A stretch of DNA of 64,000 nucleotides from Pantoea sp. Eser (GTDB lineage: Bacteria > Pseudomonadota > Gammaproteobacteria > Enterobacterales > Enterobacteriaceae). This document shows positions 1-10,956 of this stretch, in pieces. How positions within the stretch are numbered: the stretch's first letter is position 1; each line of letters begins with the position of its first letter. The position numbers and the translations under genes are program-made. Where the stretch lies: positions 62,001 to 126,000 of the forward strand of contig SZZY01000007.1 in the NCBI GenBank assembly GCA_009830035.1. Reading direction: 5' to 3'. The notes under the pieces are model-generated. The model worked only from the letters and a program-made list of their open reading frames with translations, did no database searches and was not told the origin of the DNA.

Positions 1-1
1 G

Positions 2-475
2 CTGCTGGATCAGCATCAGGCGAACTATCGGGTGGTAGAGCACCAGGCGGTGGGCTAGGCCGATCTGATCAGTGAGATACGCGGTAACGCGCTCAATCAG
101 GCGGCCAAAGCGATGGTGCTTGAGGTCAGCATGCCGGAGGGCGCCGATGCGCGTTATCTGCTGGCGATTGTGCCGGGCGATTGCCGGATCAATTTCAAAA
201 GCGCGGCGCGCGCCATCGGCGGTAAGAAGTCCGCCTTTGCCGCACCGGAGATGGCCCAGGCGCTGACCGACTGCGTAATGGGAGCGGTGCCGCTGTTTAG
301 TTTTGATGACCGGCTGGCGTTGCGGGTTGATACGCGGCTGCAACAGGTCGGGACGTTATGGTTTAACGCGGGTGCGCTGGATAAGTCGATTGGGCTGGCG
401 GTAGAGGACTATTTTCGCATTGTCGGTGACGACTGCTGTGCGGATATCGCGACGCCGGTGAAGATCACTGCCTGA
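2..475 (+). pseudogene. yeaK: YbaK/YeaK-type aminoacyl-tRNA deacylase, interrupted by a stop
   Basis: The reading frame is open from the left edge and matches the YbaK/YeaK family, which hydrolyses mischarged aminoacyl-tRNA in trans. Visible family segments are HQANYRVVEHQAVG, SEIRGNALNQAAKAMV, GAVPLFSFD and FNAGALDKSIGLAVEDYFRI. An in-frame TAG at 56-58 sits between VVEHQAVG and ADLISEIRG, where relatives have a polar residue; CAG to TAG is the simplest origin. The rest reads through to TGA at 473-475. A shorter product could start at ATG 113, but it would lack the N-terminal part of the fold. The 5' end lies outside the window. It is 20 bp upstream of eamA on the same strand. The family is fairly clear; the choice of YeaK over other subgroups is less so. 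Confidence 0.65.
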
Positions 476-495
476 AGCGGCACAAGGAGTATCCG

Positions 496-1179
496 ATGTC
501 GGTAAAAGATATGCTGTTAGCGCTGTGCGTGGTGGTGGCATGGGGCGTCAATTTTGTGGTGATCAAGCTGGGGCTGCAGGGCATGCCGCCCTTTTTACTG
601 GCCGGGCTACGCTTCAGCCTGGTGGTGTTTCCCGCCATCTTCTTTGTACGTCGTCCGCAGATGATCCCGCTGCGCTGGCTGGTGGTCTACGGGATGACCA
701 TCAGTTTTGGTCAGTTCGCGTTTCTTTTTCTGGCGATCAAGCTGGGCATGCCCGCCGGTCTGGCGTCGCTGCTGCTGGGCGCACTGCTGTTGGCGGAGAA
801 GCTGCGCTGGAATCACATAGTCGGGATTATTATCGCCACGCTGGGGATGTTTATGCTGGCCACGGCCGGCATTGAGGGCCAGACCACGGCCGGTATTACG
901 CTGACGACAGCGCTGTCGTGGGGGTTGGGTAACATCACCAACAAGATCATTATGCGCAACCGCAAGATGCCGATCATGTCGCTGGTGGTCTGGAGCGCGC
1001 TGGTACCGATCGCGCCTTTCTTTGCCTGCTCGCTGCTGTTTGACGGCCAGGCCGCCATCCTCAACAGCCTGCTGCATATCGGGTTACAGACGATACTGGC
1101 GTTAATTTATCTGGCGTTTATCGCCACCATTATAGGCTATGCGATTTGGGGTAACCTGCTGAGCCGCTACGAAACCTGA
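496..1179 (+). pseudogene. eamA: EamA-type cysteine/O-acetylserine exporter, truncated
   Basis: The protein begins like E. coli EamA (drug/metabolite transporter superfamily, ten membrane helices, about 299 residues), with VVVAWGVNFVVIKLGLQGMPP near the N-terminus and WSALVPIAPFF later. Two lesions are visible. About ten residues of helix three are missing in frame: GLASLLL runs straight into GALLLAEKL, where E. coli has an extra stretch. The frame then ends after LLSRYET at a TGA exactly where the family has Trp (RYETW), and the last 70 or so residues are absent, because ibpA begins 20 bp later on the other strand. A DMT carrier without its last two or three helices is unlikely to work. AGGAG at 485-489 is a good ribosome site for ATG 496. 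Confidence 0.8.
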
Positions 1180-1196
1180 CGCGGCGTTTGTTCTGA

Positions 1197-1613
1197 TTAT
1201 TTCAGAATCTCAATACGGCGTGGTTTCGCTTCTTCCGGCACCAGGCGTTCAAGATCGATGCTTAACAGACCATTTTCCAGACGGGCATCGCGTACCACAA
1301 TGTGGTCGGCCAGCTGGAATTTACGCTCGAAATTACGCTCGGCGATACCCTGATACAGGTATTTACGTTCGGTCTGCTCTTTCGGATGGGCACCCCGCAC
1401 GATCAGCACGTTATCGTGGGCGGTGATCTCCAGTTCGCTCTGAGAAAAACCGGCCACGGCAATGGTAATGCGATAGTGGTTTTCATCGACCAGCTCGACG
1501 TTGTACGGAGGATAGCCGCCGTTGCTCTGATTTTGATTCGCTTCGAGCAGGTTAAACAGGCGGTCAAAGCCGATGGCAGAACGATAAAGTGGAGAGAGAT
1601 CAAAATTACGCAT
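1197..1613 (-). CDS. ibpA: Small heat shock protein IbpA
   Basis: This is the Hsp20/alpha-crystallin holdase that binds unfolding proteins and hands them to ClpB/DnaK. The product is 138 residues at most, starting [20 protein letters not shown], essentially the E. coli IbpA length (137). The alpha-crystallin domain lies at about 35-125, with [17 protein letters not shown] and [15 protein letters not shown], followed by the C-terminal I-x-I type tail (RIEIL). Reading frame continues upstream in the leader, but MRNFDL is the family start and follows AGGAG. The gene is monocistronic here; its usual partner ibpB is not seen. Regulation is well supported: a sigma32 promoter and a ROSE-type leader lie upstream. 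It appears intact although all its neighbours on both sides are decayed. Confidence 0.95.
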   Translation of the reverse strand: MRNFDLSPLYRSAIGFDRLFNLLEANQNQSNGGYPPYNVELVDENHYRITIAVAGFSQSELEITAHDNVLIVRGAHPKEQTERKYLYQGIAERNFERKFQLADHIVVRDARLENGLLSIDLERLVPEEAKPRRIEILK

Positions 1614-1718
1614 ATTAAGACTCCTGATTTTCAGCAAGTTTTGGCAACCTTCCACTACGGGACAGGTTTTTGTACGGCACCTCACTGTCCCTTGCGGCAA
1701 CGGTGAGTGCGTCCGTAA
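1614..1718 (-). promoter_or_regulatory. ROSE-like RNA thermometer in the ibpA leader
   Basis: The roughly 100-nt leader of ibpA contains the ROSE signature just before the start codon. Reading along the minus strand, a CTTGCT segment is followed after GAAAATC by AGGAG and then ATG. In ROSE elements the TTGCT pairs with the Shine-Dalgarno sequence, closing it at low temperature and opening on heat shock. Upstream, CCTGTCCCGTAG and GGACAGTGAGG can form further helices. The assignment rests on the motif and on the known thermometer in enterobacterial ibpA leaders; the fold was not computed. Confidence 0.6.
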
Positions 1719-1725
1719 TCTAAAA

Positions 1726-1751
1726 ATGGGTGCCGGACGTCAGCTTTCAAG
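1726..1751 (-). promoter_or_regulatory. Sigma32 heat-shock promoter of ibpA
   Basis: On the minus strand CTTGAAA (1751-1745) is followed after 14 nt by CCCATTTT (1730-1723). This matches the sigma32 consensus CTTGAAA / CCCCATnT at the right spacing. It places the start of transcription near 1718 and a leader of about 105 nt before ibpA. Confidence 0.8.
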
Positions 1752-1800
1752 GGGAAAAACGCAATTTTTTTCGCCAGATTGAGAAAATGACATACACTCA

Positions 1801-2044
1801 GGACTAACTTTGCCGGACCAGAACGGACTTCACCCCAGAGTGATGGCGCCGATCGATCTGCTTTTCTCCGCTGCGCTGGATACGCTGTTATTGCCGTGGG
1901 ATTATTATCGCAACTACCAGTGACAGATCGATCGACTCTCCGCGCGAGCGGGTACTGCAAAGCGAGAAGCTGGCGCATACCCAGGAACATCTGGCGCAGG
2001 CACAGCCGATGCCGACTATGCAGCCGCCGTCGCCGCAACCGTAA
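1801..2044 (+). pseudogene. yidQ: YidQ (DUF1375) lipoprotein remnant
   Basis: The segment SAALDTLLLPWDYYRNYQ, encoded from about 1870 to 1920, is the hallmark of the YidQ/DUF1375 family of small lipoproteins (about 110 residues). The N-terminal signal peptide and lipobox are missing. A TGA follows YYRNYQ, and the rest of the protein (SPRERVLQSEKLAHTQEHLAQ) continues in another frame to TAA at 2042-2044. It is therefore both 5'-deleted and frameshifted. Its position beside ibpA and yidR is the same as in E. coli, which supports the identity. Confidence 0.7.
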
Positions 2045-3166
2045 ACAGCTGCCGCCAGCTTCACCTCACGCATATCAGCAATCTGGCTGCCGTCTGGCGA
2101 CCAGACCACCGCGTCATCGGATGGTGGCTGTTCTGTCCGGTCAGTCAGCCGCTGACATGCTCCGCTTGCGACCTCACACCGCATCACTCTGTTCTCGCAG
2201 ATAAAGGCGATCGCCTCACCATTGGGGTGCCAGCTAAACGCCGACTGGATGCTGTGGCTCAGCCGGGTGATCTGGCGCGGCTCGCCGCCGTTGGGCGACA
2301 CAGTCCATAACTGAATCACCTGCTGCGGGTCCGTCATCAGAAAGGCGATCTGGCTGCCGTCCGGCGCAGCGCGCAGCCAGTGGCGCGGTTGCAGCGCCAG
2401 TCCGCGACTTACCGTCAGGCGACGCTGCTGCCCTCCAGCGGCGCCTCGCCCGCGCGGGCGTAATCCTCCAGCGCCTCGGGCAGATCAACAATAAACACCT
2501 CAGGCCGTTTTTCACCCTGCGCATTCAGCGTATCGCCAATAAAGGCGATGGCCCAGCGCTGCCAGCTGCCGTCCGGTTTCTGGTAGCCGCGATCGCCAAC
2601 CCAGCACCCTTCATAAGCGCGATTAATCTGGTCGCTGCCGGGTACGGGCTGCGCATGGGTACGGCTGACGAGCAGGCAAAAATAACTGCCGTCATATTCG
2701 CGTGGATGCTGCTTCACCGGCGTTACCGCCCGCAGCGGCACGGCGATGCCGACGTTACGCAGGTCCTGGCGGCTATCCCATTCATGCATCACATGATCGT
2801 TGTAGGTGAAGCTGAGGCGCGTCCCACCGGCACTGAATACATGCACGTGCGAGCCGCCCCGCAGCGCGCCGGGCGTAAAGGGCGGAGTGATATCGCAGGC
2901 ATCGAGATTGAGCGCGTCGCCGTTCTGAATAAATGACGCCACGCCGATGGTGAAAGTCATAATGCCAGCTTGCGTCGGGATGCTCCGGGCCGTGAATACA
3001 GACATAGCGCGGCGGCAGATCGGGGCTGACGGTAACCACCCCGACATGGGCGCCGTGGCGCGCCTGATACAGCACCTCCACCTCGCCGCTGGCTGTCGGC
3101 GGTCCAGACGTTGATATTGGTAAGCTGATGCTGGCGGGCAGCAAAGGTGATCTGTTTTTCGCGCAT
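2041..3166 (-). pseudogene. yidR: YidR (DUF3748) protein, multiply frameshifted
   Basis: Three reading frames carry consecutive parts of one protein of about 400 residues related to E. coli YidR, a TolB/WD-like beta-propeller protein of unknown function. The start MREKQITFAARQHQLTN is in one frame, SGEVEVLYQARHGAHVGVV in the next, and IMTFTIGVASFIQNGDALN through GEAPLEG in a third. The end (LTRLSHSIQSAFSWHPNGEA, SPDGSQIADMREVK) lies in yet another frame change. At least three frameshifts are needed. The 3' end runs into the yidQ remnant. Position next to ibpA and yidQ matches E. coli. No product of useful size can be made. Confidence 0.75.
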
Positions 3167-3213
3167 GGAGGCAACCTGATAAAAATGTTGCCCCACACGC
3201 TACGCCAAACGGG

Positions 3214-4535
3214 CTAAAGATCCAGCTTCGATTTCGCCTCACTGAGCACCCGCCCGTCATCCCCGACGGTTTTTTTTCGTCCCAGCAGCAGGCGGAGTAA
3301 GCCGCCCAGCACCAGCGCGCCCACCACAATCAGCAAACCATCATTGTAGATGTGGGTGGCATCTTTAATGCGGCCCATGATCGGCGGAAAACCGAGGCCG
3401 GCAATATTCGCCACGGCGTTGATCAGCGCAATCGACGCGGCACCGGCGACGCCGGAGATAGTTTCGGTAGTGACGGCCCAGAAGACCGGCGTAATCGCCC
3501 AGTTGAGCCCCACCATCAGAAACAGCAGACCGTAGGCCAGCCACTGTTGCGAGACCGCCATCGCGCCCAGCAGCAGACCCGCGGCGATCAACGTCAATCC
3601 CAGATGGCGGGCCCGCTCGCCGGTTTTGTCCGAATGACGGCCATTAAAATACATAAACAGGCAGGCGAACAGGAACGGCACCGCCGACAGCAGGCTAACC
3701 ATCAGATTACTGCGGTCTTCCGCCACGGCCTTGACAATCAGCGGCAGGAACAGCTTCACGCCGATGGTGCCAAACGCCTGCAGCAGCCACAGCAGGCTCA
3801 ACGCCCAGACGCGACCGCTTTTCAGCGCCACCCGCCAGTTATGATGGTGAATGGCGGAACGTTTCTCGTCACGTTCAATGGTCTGCTGCAGCCAGCTACG
3901 CTGCTCACCGGAGAGCCAGCGCGCCCTGGCCGGTGAATCATCGAGATAAAACTAGGTGACGATGCCGAAGAAGAAGGCGGGGATGCCTTCCAGCAGCAAC
4001 AGTCAGCGCCAGCCCCCGACACCTAACATGCCGTGCACGTTCAGCAGACTGCCGGAGAGTGGCAGCCCTATCACCGACGCTAGCGCCGTGCCGATATAGA
4101 ACACCGACATGGCACGGGCGCGATCGCTACGCGGATACCAGCAGGAGAGGTAGAAGATAATGCCGGGCGTAAATCCGGCCTCTGCCGCCCCGAGCAGAAA
4201 GCGCATCACATAAAGCTGGGTGGGCGTCTGGACTAGGCTCATGCCGGCGGCAATGATGCGCCCCAGCTCACCATGATGCGGGCGATCCAGCGCCGTGCGC
4301 CGACCCGCGTCAGCAGGACGTTACTCGGCACTTCGAAGATGATGTAGGTGACGTAAAAAATGCCGGCGGCGATGCCGTACATCTCGGCAGTCATCGCCAG
4401 ATCGGCATTCATCTGTAGCGCGGCGACGGATGATATTGGCCCGATCGATATAGGCAATCAGGTAGAGCAGCATGATGAACGGCATAATGCGCCGGTTCAT
4501 TTTTTCACGGTACTGAGGTGCAGATGTTCACTCAT
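3214..4535 (-). pseudogene. MFS anion:cation symporter-family permease, broken
   Basis: Consecutive fragments in different frames add up to one major facilitator protein of about 430 residues. From the N-terminus these are IMPFIMLLYLIAYIDRANI, MNADLAMTAEMYGIAAG with FEVPSNVLL, then RFLLGAAEAGFTPGIIFYLS, and finally a 205-residue C-terminal half from about 3831 to 3214. The pattern (YIDRANI, GAAEAGFTPG) is that of the ACS family that imports organic and sugar acids. The ATG at 4535 is followed within a dozen codons by a frame break, a second lies near 4430, and TAG interrupts the central loop near 3953. It lies downstream of the dgoR-dgoK remnants, so a sugar-acid substrate is plausible, but the sequence resembles other ACS permeases more than DgoT. 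Confidence 0.75.
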
Positions 4536-4610
4536 TGGGAGATCCTCACGTAGGGTATAGCGGACCCGGACCCCGCATCGCGCGGGAGCTGGCGAGTGTT
4601 TCTTATTATG

Positions 4611-4778
4611 TTATGGGGTGAAGCGGGTGGCTGCTACATCAAACGCCTGCTGGTGGCTGCGGTCGTTTAAGCGGGTGACGCCCGCTTCTGAACCCCGGCT
4701 CTCAACAGCGACGCCGTCGCGGTAGTACCAGGCGCGCAAGTTGGTCCAGCCCCGGTTGGGAGAGATATAGTGGCTCAC
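4611..4778 (-). pseudogene. dgoK: 2-dehydro-3-deoxygalactonokinase (DgoK), N-terminal remnant
   Basis: Fifty-five codons starting with GTG at 4778 read WTNLRAWYYRDGVAVESRG and SEAGVTRLNDRS. They align with the start of DgoK, the kinase of the D-galactonate pathway (E. coli WGSTNLRAW, SRQSEAGVTRLNG). TAA at 4611-4613 ends the frame; the remaining 230 or so residues are gone and nothing of dgoA or dgoD is visible before the permease fragment. The first residues, normally the phosphate-binding IAIDWG, are altered to ISPNRG. The GTG overlaps the dgoR stop codon by 4 bp with AAGGAG upstream, the arrangement of a translationally coupled operon. Confidence 0.75.
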
Positions 4779-5466
4779 ACAATCTCCTTCAGGCGTTGAG
4801 TTGAGCTGGCAATCATGGCGCGTGCCGCCGCCTCTGCGGCGTCACCATCCTGATGGCAAATGGCATCAAACAGGTTCTGATGTTCACGCAGGGTTTGCGG
4901 CATGTTGTCGCGATCGGCGCGGTAGGTGCGGGCAAAAACCGCTTTCTGGAGCTGAACCAGCGCGATACTGAGCTGTTGCAGAATCGGATTGTGAACCGAA
5001 GCCAGCAGCGCCTCGTGGTCGCGCATATCAGCCTCGTTAAAGGCGTCACGATCGTCGCGCCGGGCGATCATCTCGTTGAGCGCCTGCTCGATAGCGGCTA
5101 AATCCTGGGAGCTGGCGCGTTCGGCTGACCAGTGCGCCAGGTGTGGCTCGACCAGCACCCGCACATCGCGGCGATGAGCTTCGGATCGTGATTGTGCTTT
5201 AACGACCACTGCAGGACGTCGCTGTCGAGGAAGTTCCAGTGCTGATGTGGGGTGACAAAGGCGCCGCGATAACGCTTAATTTCAATCAGTCGTTTCGCGG
5301 TCAGCGAGCGATAAACTTCGCGGATGATATTACGCGAGGTGGCGAACCGTTCGCGCAGGTTCACCTCGGCGGGTAACGGCTGGCCCGCCGCAAACTGGCC
5401 GGAGACAATCTCTTCGCCCAGCGTCAAAAGAATCCGATCGGTTTTGCTGACGTCCTGCTTTTCCAC
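4775..5466 (-). pseudogene. dgoR: GntR/FadR-family galactonate repressor DgoR, frameshifted
   Basis: The N-terminal half carries a GntR winged helix (SKTDRILLTLGEEIVSGQF, LPAEVNLRERFATSRNIIREV, RYRGAFVTP) and the C-terminal half a FadR-type ligand domain (FNEADMRDHEALLASVHNPI, LREHQNLFDAI, IASSTQRLKEIV). Both are close to E. coli DgoR. They are in different frames; the break is near 5170, where KLIAAM should continue into DVRVLVEP but does not. A GCGATG repeat at the break suggests slippage or a small deletion. The likely start is GTG at 5466. With dgoK cut and dgoA and dgoD missing, the pathway it controlled is dead. A perfect operator remains upstream. Confidence 0.85.
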
Positions 5467-5505
5467 TGTCTGTGTTCCTTTGCCCGGCCAAAGCCTGAGC
5501 AAAAA

Positions 5506-5537
5506 TTGTAGTACCACCTGGTAAAGTGGTACTACAA
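5506..5537. promoter_or_regulatory. Perfect inverted repeat, probable DgoR operator
   Basis: TTGTAGTACCAC and GTGGTACTACAA form two perfect 12-bp arms around an 8-bp spacer, 40 bp upstream of the dgoR start. FadR-family GntR regulators bind palindromes of this kind at their own promoters, so autorepression by DgoR is the natural reading. The site is unmutated although the repressor gene is broken. Confidence 0.65.
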
Positions 5538-5596
5538 TGACGATCACAAAACAGACAATATTTTACGCTGCAGCCTGTCCGCAGGAAAACAGACGA

Positions 5597-6406
5597 TTAC
5601 AGCACCAGCTCTTCAATCGCGTGCGCTACGCCATCTTCCATATTGGTTTTGGTCACGAACTGGGCGATTTTCTTAACCGAATCAATGGCATTACCCATCG
5701 CTACCGCGGTACCGGCATACTCAATCATCGGCAGATCATTTTCCTGATCGCCAATCGCCATCACTTCTTCCTGCTTCAGGCCGAGCTTCTCAGCCAACAT
5801 TTTGACGCCCTGACCCTTATTGACCCGACGATCGAGAATTTCGAGATAGTAAGGCGCACTCTTGAGAATGGTGTAACTCTGGCGCGCCTGTTCGGGCAGA
5901 TGGGCAATCGCCGCGTCCAGCAGCGCAGGCCGGTCGATCATCATCAGTTTCGGAAAGCGGGTGGTGCGATCCATCTCGTCAACGGCGCAGTAACGTACCG
6001 GAATCCCGGTCAGGCTGGCTTCATGAATGGTGTATTCACTGATGTCTTTATTCGGCGTATAGAGATGGGACTTGTCGAACGCCTGGAAATGCACGCCCAG
6101 CTCACGTGCCAGCTGCTCAATGTAGAGGTAGTCGTCAAAAGTCAGCGTCACTTCGGCCAAGCATTCGCCATCTTCGGCCTGATGGACCAGCGCACCGTTG
6201 TTGCTGATCGCGTAATGACCGGGCGTCTGCATATCCAGCTCCATCAGGTAGCGCTGGATACCGACAAACGGCCGGCCGGTGGTCAGCACAATCGAGACCC
6301 CCTGCTGGCGGGCGCGATCCAGGGCGGATTTTACGCCCGGCGTGATTTCATGTTGCGGATTAAGCAGGGTTCCATCCATATCGATAGCGATCAATTTAAT
6401 AGCCAT
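5597..6406 (-). CDS. yidA: Sugar phosphatase YidA (HAD, Cof type)
   Basis: A 269-residue haloacid dehalogenase-superfamily phosphatase, the same length and nearly the same sequence as E. coli YidA, which acts on small phosphorylated sugars. Motif I is DMDGTLLNP near residue 9 (nucleophile and acid/base Asp), motif II is VLTTGRP near 40, motif III is the lysine in NKGQGVKML, and motif IV is GDQENDLPMIEYAG near 220. The cap domain between motifs II and III is of the Cof (C2) type. No lesions are visible. It faces away from dgoR and is monocistronic; in E. coli it sits in the same gyrB-to-dgo interval. Confidence 0.95.
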   Translation of the reverse strand: MAIKLIAIDMDGTLLNPQHEITPGVKSALDRARQQGVSIVLTTGRPFVGIQRYLMELDMQTPGHYAISNNGALVHQAEDGECLAEVTLTFDDYLYIEQLARELGVHFQAFDKSHLYTPNKDISEYTIHEASLTGIPVRYCAVDEMDRTTRFPKLMMIDRPALLDAAIAHLPEQARQSYTILKSAPYYLEILDRRVNKGQGVKMLAEKLGLKQEEVMAIGDQENDLPMIEYAGTAVAMGNAIDSVKKIAQFVTKTNMEDGVAHAIEELVL

Positions 6407-6506
6407 AGGGTCCTCGTTGCGTCTGGGTTTTGTTCAATGCTAGCGCGATTCAGCTCACATTGACCAGTTTAGCGGCAAGCGATGACAAATGACTGATGCC
6501 CGGCCC

Positions 6507-6986
6507 TCAGCCGGTAAACAGATCGTGGTGGATTTTAATCACGGCTTTTCGAATCAGAGCCGGTTCGGCGGGCGCGCAGCAGGGACGATGAACGTCATGC
6601 GGGAAGAACAGCGCAAACATGCCGGGCGTCAGGGTGATCATAGACTCGTTCAGCGTCTGCTGATAAAAAACCACGTCACGCTGCTGGATAAAATCTTCGG
6701 TCACCACATGCTCCGGGTTCGTACGGGCCACGCCGATATTCTCCACACCAGCCAGCAGATACTGAATGTCGATGTAGCTGACGTGGGATTCTGCCCGACG
6801 GGCGCTGGCCGGTTCGGTCATCATCTCCTGCACCAGACAGAACATTTTGTCGTTCGCGAGGATCGGGTATTTCCCGCTTTCAAGCTGGCTGAAATCTGTC
6901 TCAGCAATCCAGCTTATCGCCTGGTCGATTACCGGATGAAAGGCGTGACGTTCTGTGGCCCAGTCGAGACGATCGCAAATAATCAT
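6507..6986 (-). CDS. YhcH/YjgK/YiaL family protein
   Basis: A complete 159-residue member of the YhcH/YjgK/YiaL (DUF386) family, cupin-fold proteins found with sugar catabolic genes. Some members are proposed anomerases, and EbgC is a subunit of the Ebg beta-galactosidase. Conserved pieces are ESHVSYIDIQYLLAGVENIG (the EAH-x-x-x-D-hQ type metal site, here ESHVSYIDIQ), FALFFPHDVHRP, and a terminal KAVIKI. His and Asp candidates for metal binding are present. It stands alone between yidA and gyrB, so the context gives no substrate. AGGGAG precedes the ATG at 6986. Confidence 0.85.
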   Translation of the reverse strand: MIICDRLDWATERHAFHPVIDQAISWIAETDFSQLESGKYPILANDKMFCLVQEMMTEPASARRAESHVSYIDIQYLLAGVENIGVARTNPEHVVTEDFIQQRDVVFYQQTLNESMITLTPGMFALFFPHDVHRPCCAPAEPALIRKAVIKIHHDLFTG

Positions 6987-7144
6987 GGTTTAACTCCCTG
7001 TCTGAATAGCATAGAGCGCCGCAGAGGCGCAAAGAAAAAGAAAGAGAGGCAAGAGTAAGGGAGGGCCAGCCGCTAAAAAGTGATCGCGATCGCAGCCTGC
7101 AGGCAATGCGGCGCAGTCGCCTGCTGGTTTCTGACTGTGCAGGG

Positions 7145-7173
7145 CAAAAAAGGCCATCACTTGCGTGATGGCC
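7145..7173 (-). terminator. Rho-independent terminator of gyrB
   Basis: GGCCATCAC, a TTGC loop and GTGATGGCC form a perfect 9-bp stem (7152-7173), followed on the minus strand by a run of T. It lies 19 bp after the gyrB stop codon. Confidence 0.9.
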
Positions 7174-7191
7174 TGTGACGTCAGCAGCCGA

Positions 7192-9618
<2,427 letters not shown>

Positions 9619-10704
9619 TTAATCTTCAGGTTGAACCGCTATTTTACCCTGTTCCACGCGGAACATCTTGCCCTTTTCGTCGGTCGTGTCGATTACATGC
9701 TCGGCAGAAATCGCGCTGACAAACACCTGTGCCTGGGTGGCTTTCAACCGCTCCGCCAGCAGGCGTCGACGGTTGTCATCCAGTTCAGAAGCGAAGTCAT
9801 CAATCAGGTAAACACAGCGGCGTCCGCTCTGGCTTGTCAGGAACTCGCCCTGCGCCAGACACAATGCACACATCAGCAGTTTTAACTGCCCGCGTGAGAG
9901 TAAATCTTCCACCGGCGTCCCTTCAGCCCGGATACGAAAATCGGCTTTATGCGGACCGCTGGCGGTGTAGGTCAGGGCGCGATCGCGTTCGAAATTGCGT
10001 TCCAGCAGTTCGCCGTAATCGCTCTCTTTGTCCCAGCCGCGCTGAAATGAAAAGCGCAGATCAAACTCGGGCAGGAACTGGCCGCAGGTGGCGGTAATCT
10101 CCACCGAAATCGCCGCGCTGTATTCGGCGCGCCACTGGCTGATCTGTTCAGCCAGTGGCACCAGTTCCTGATCCCAGGGACGAATCTGACTGTAACGTGA
10201 TACCTGGCGCAGGGCGGCGTTGCGCTGTTTTAACAGGCGGCGCAGGTTGCTCCAGGCGTTGAAAAAACCGGGTGTATTATGAAAGCAGCCCCAGTCGACA
10301 TAGGCTCTACGGTATTTGGGGCCACCATTGAGCAAAGTAAACCCTTCCGGCGTGATTAACTGCATCGGTAACAGCTGCGCCAGTTCCGCCACTTTATGGC
10401 CATCGCTGCCGTCGATGCGTACTTTGCTGTCACCGGCGCGGTTTTTGGTCAGCCCGACAGAAATCTCCCGCTCTTTGCCTTCCAGCCGGCCATGCAGCAC
10501 AAAGGCTGCCTCGTCGTGACGGATCACGCGGCCCGCCTGCAGGCTGCGAAACGCCCGACCGTGGCCCAGGGTATAAATCGCCTCTAATACGCTGGTTTTA
10601 CCGCTGCCATTAGCGCCGACCAGGAAATTAAAGCCGGGCGCTAACGCCAGGTCAGCCTGTTCAATATTGCGAAAATCTTTGATAAGGAGGCGGGTTAAAG
10701 CCAT
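9619..10704 (-). CDS. recF: DNA replication and repair protein RecF
   Basis: 361 residues, intact. RecF is an SMC-like ATPase that, with RecO and RecR, loads RecA on gapped DNA. Walker A is GANGSGKTS at about 30-38, the ABC signature is [19 protein letters not shown] near 270, and Walker B is [11 protein letters not shown] near 300. In most enterobacteria recF starts within a base or two of the dnaN stop. Here 252 bp separate them, filled by an ERIC-like element, so translational coupling to dnaN is lost and recF may rely on its own start signals (AAGGAGG lies at a good distance before ATG 10704). It is 18 bp upstream of gyrB. Confidence 0.97.
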   Translation of the reverse strand: MALTRLLIKDFRNIEQADLALAPGFNFLVGANGSGKTSVLEAIYTLGHGRAFRSLQAGRVIRHDEAAFVLHGRLEGKEREISVGLTKNRAGDSKVRIDGSDGHKVAELAQLLPMQLITPEGFTLLNGGPKYRRAYVDWGCFHNTPGFFNAWSNLRRLLKQRNAALRQVSRYSQIRPWDQELVPLAEQISQWRAEYSAAISVEITATCGQFLPEFDLRFSFQRGWDKESDYGELLERNFERDRALTYTASGPHKADFRIRAEGTPVEDLLSRGQLKLLMCALCLAQGEFLTSQSGRRCVYLIDDFASELDDNRRRLLAERLKATQAQVFVSAISAEHVIDTTDEKGKMFRVEQGKIAVQPED

Positions 10705-10814
10705 GAATCAATCCAGCGTGAAGGGCAATTGTCGCTATGAAATGGGGTTTGCCTTATAACAATCCATGCCGTACTTGTAACAATTCAGGGCTTAAAAGTC
10801 GAAGCAAGTTTGTC

Positions 10815-10945
10815 CGATACTTACGTCATCAGGCCGTCGGCGTCGCCGCCAGTCTGGTTCCGGCCAGCGCGCAGACACTGGGAGCATACTGAAGTATGTG
10901 ACCAGGGGCGAGCACTGCCCGGAAGCAAACTGGCAAGTAAGCCAG
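10815..10945. repeat. ERIC-like intergenic repeat between dnaN and recF
   Basis: The core GGAGCATACTGAAGTATGTG (10881-10900) followed by ACCAGGGGCGAGC resembles the most conserved part of the enterobacterial repetitive intergenic consensus, GGAGCTTACATAAGTAAGTG followed by ACTGGGGTGAGC. The segment is about 130 bp, the usual ERIC size, and full of inverted symmetry, including the centre AGCATACTGAAGTATGT. It occupies the only gap in an otherwise tight operon. Exact ends are uncertain. Confidence 0.65.
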
Positions 10946-10956
10946 GCCGATATATT

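Noticed and set aside
5537..6463. 308-codon open frame opposite yidA
   Set aside because: Shadow frame of yidA; yidA has all HAD motifs and explains the region.
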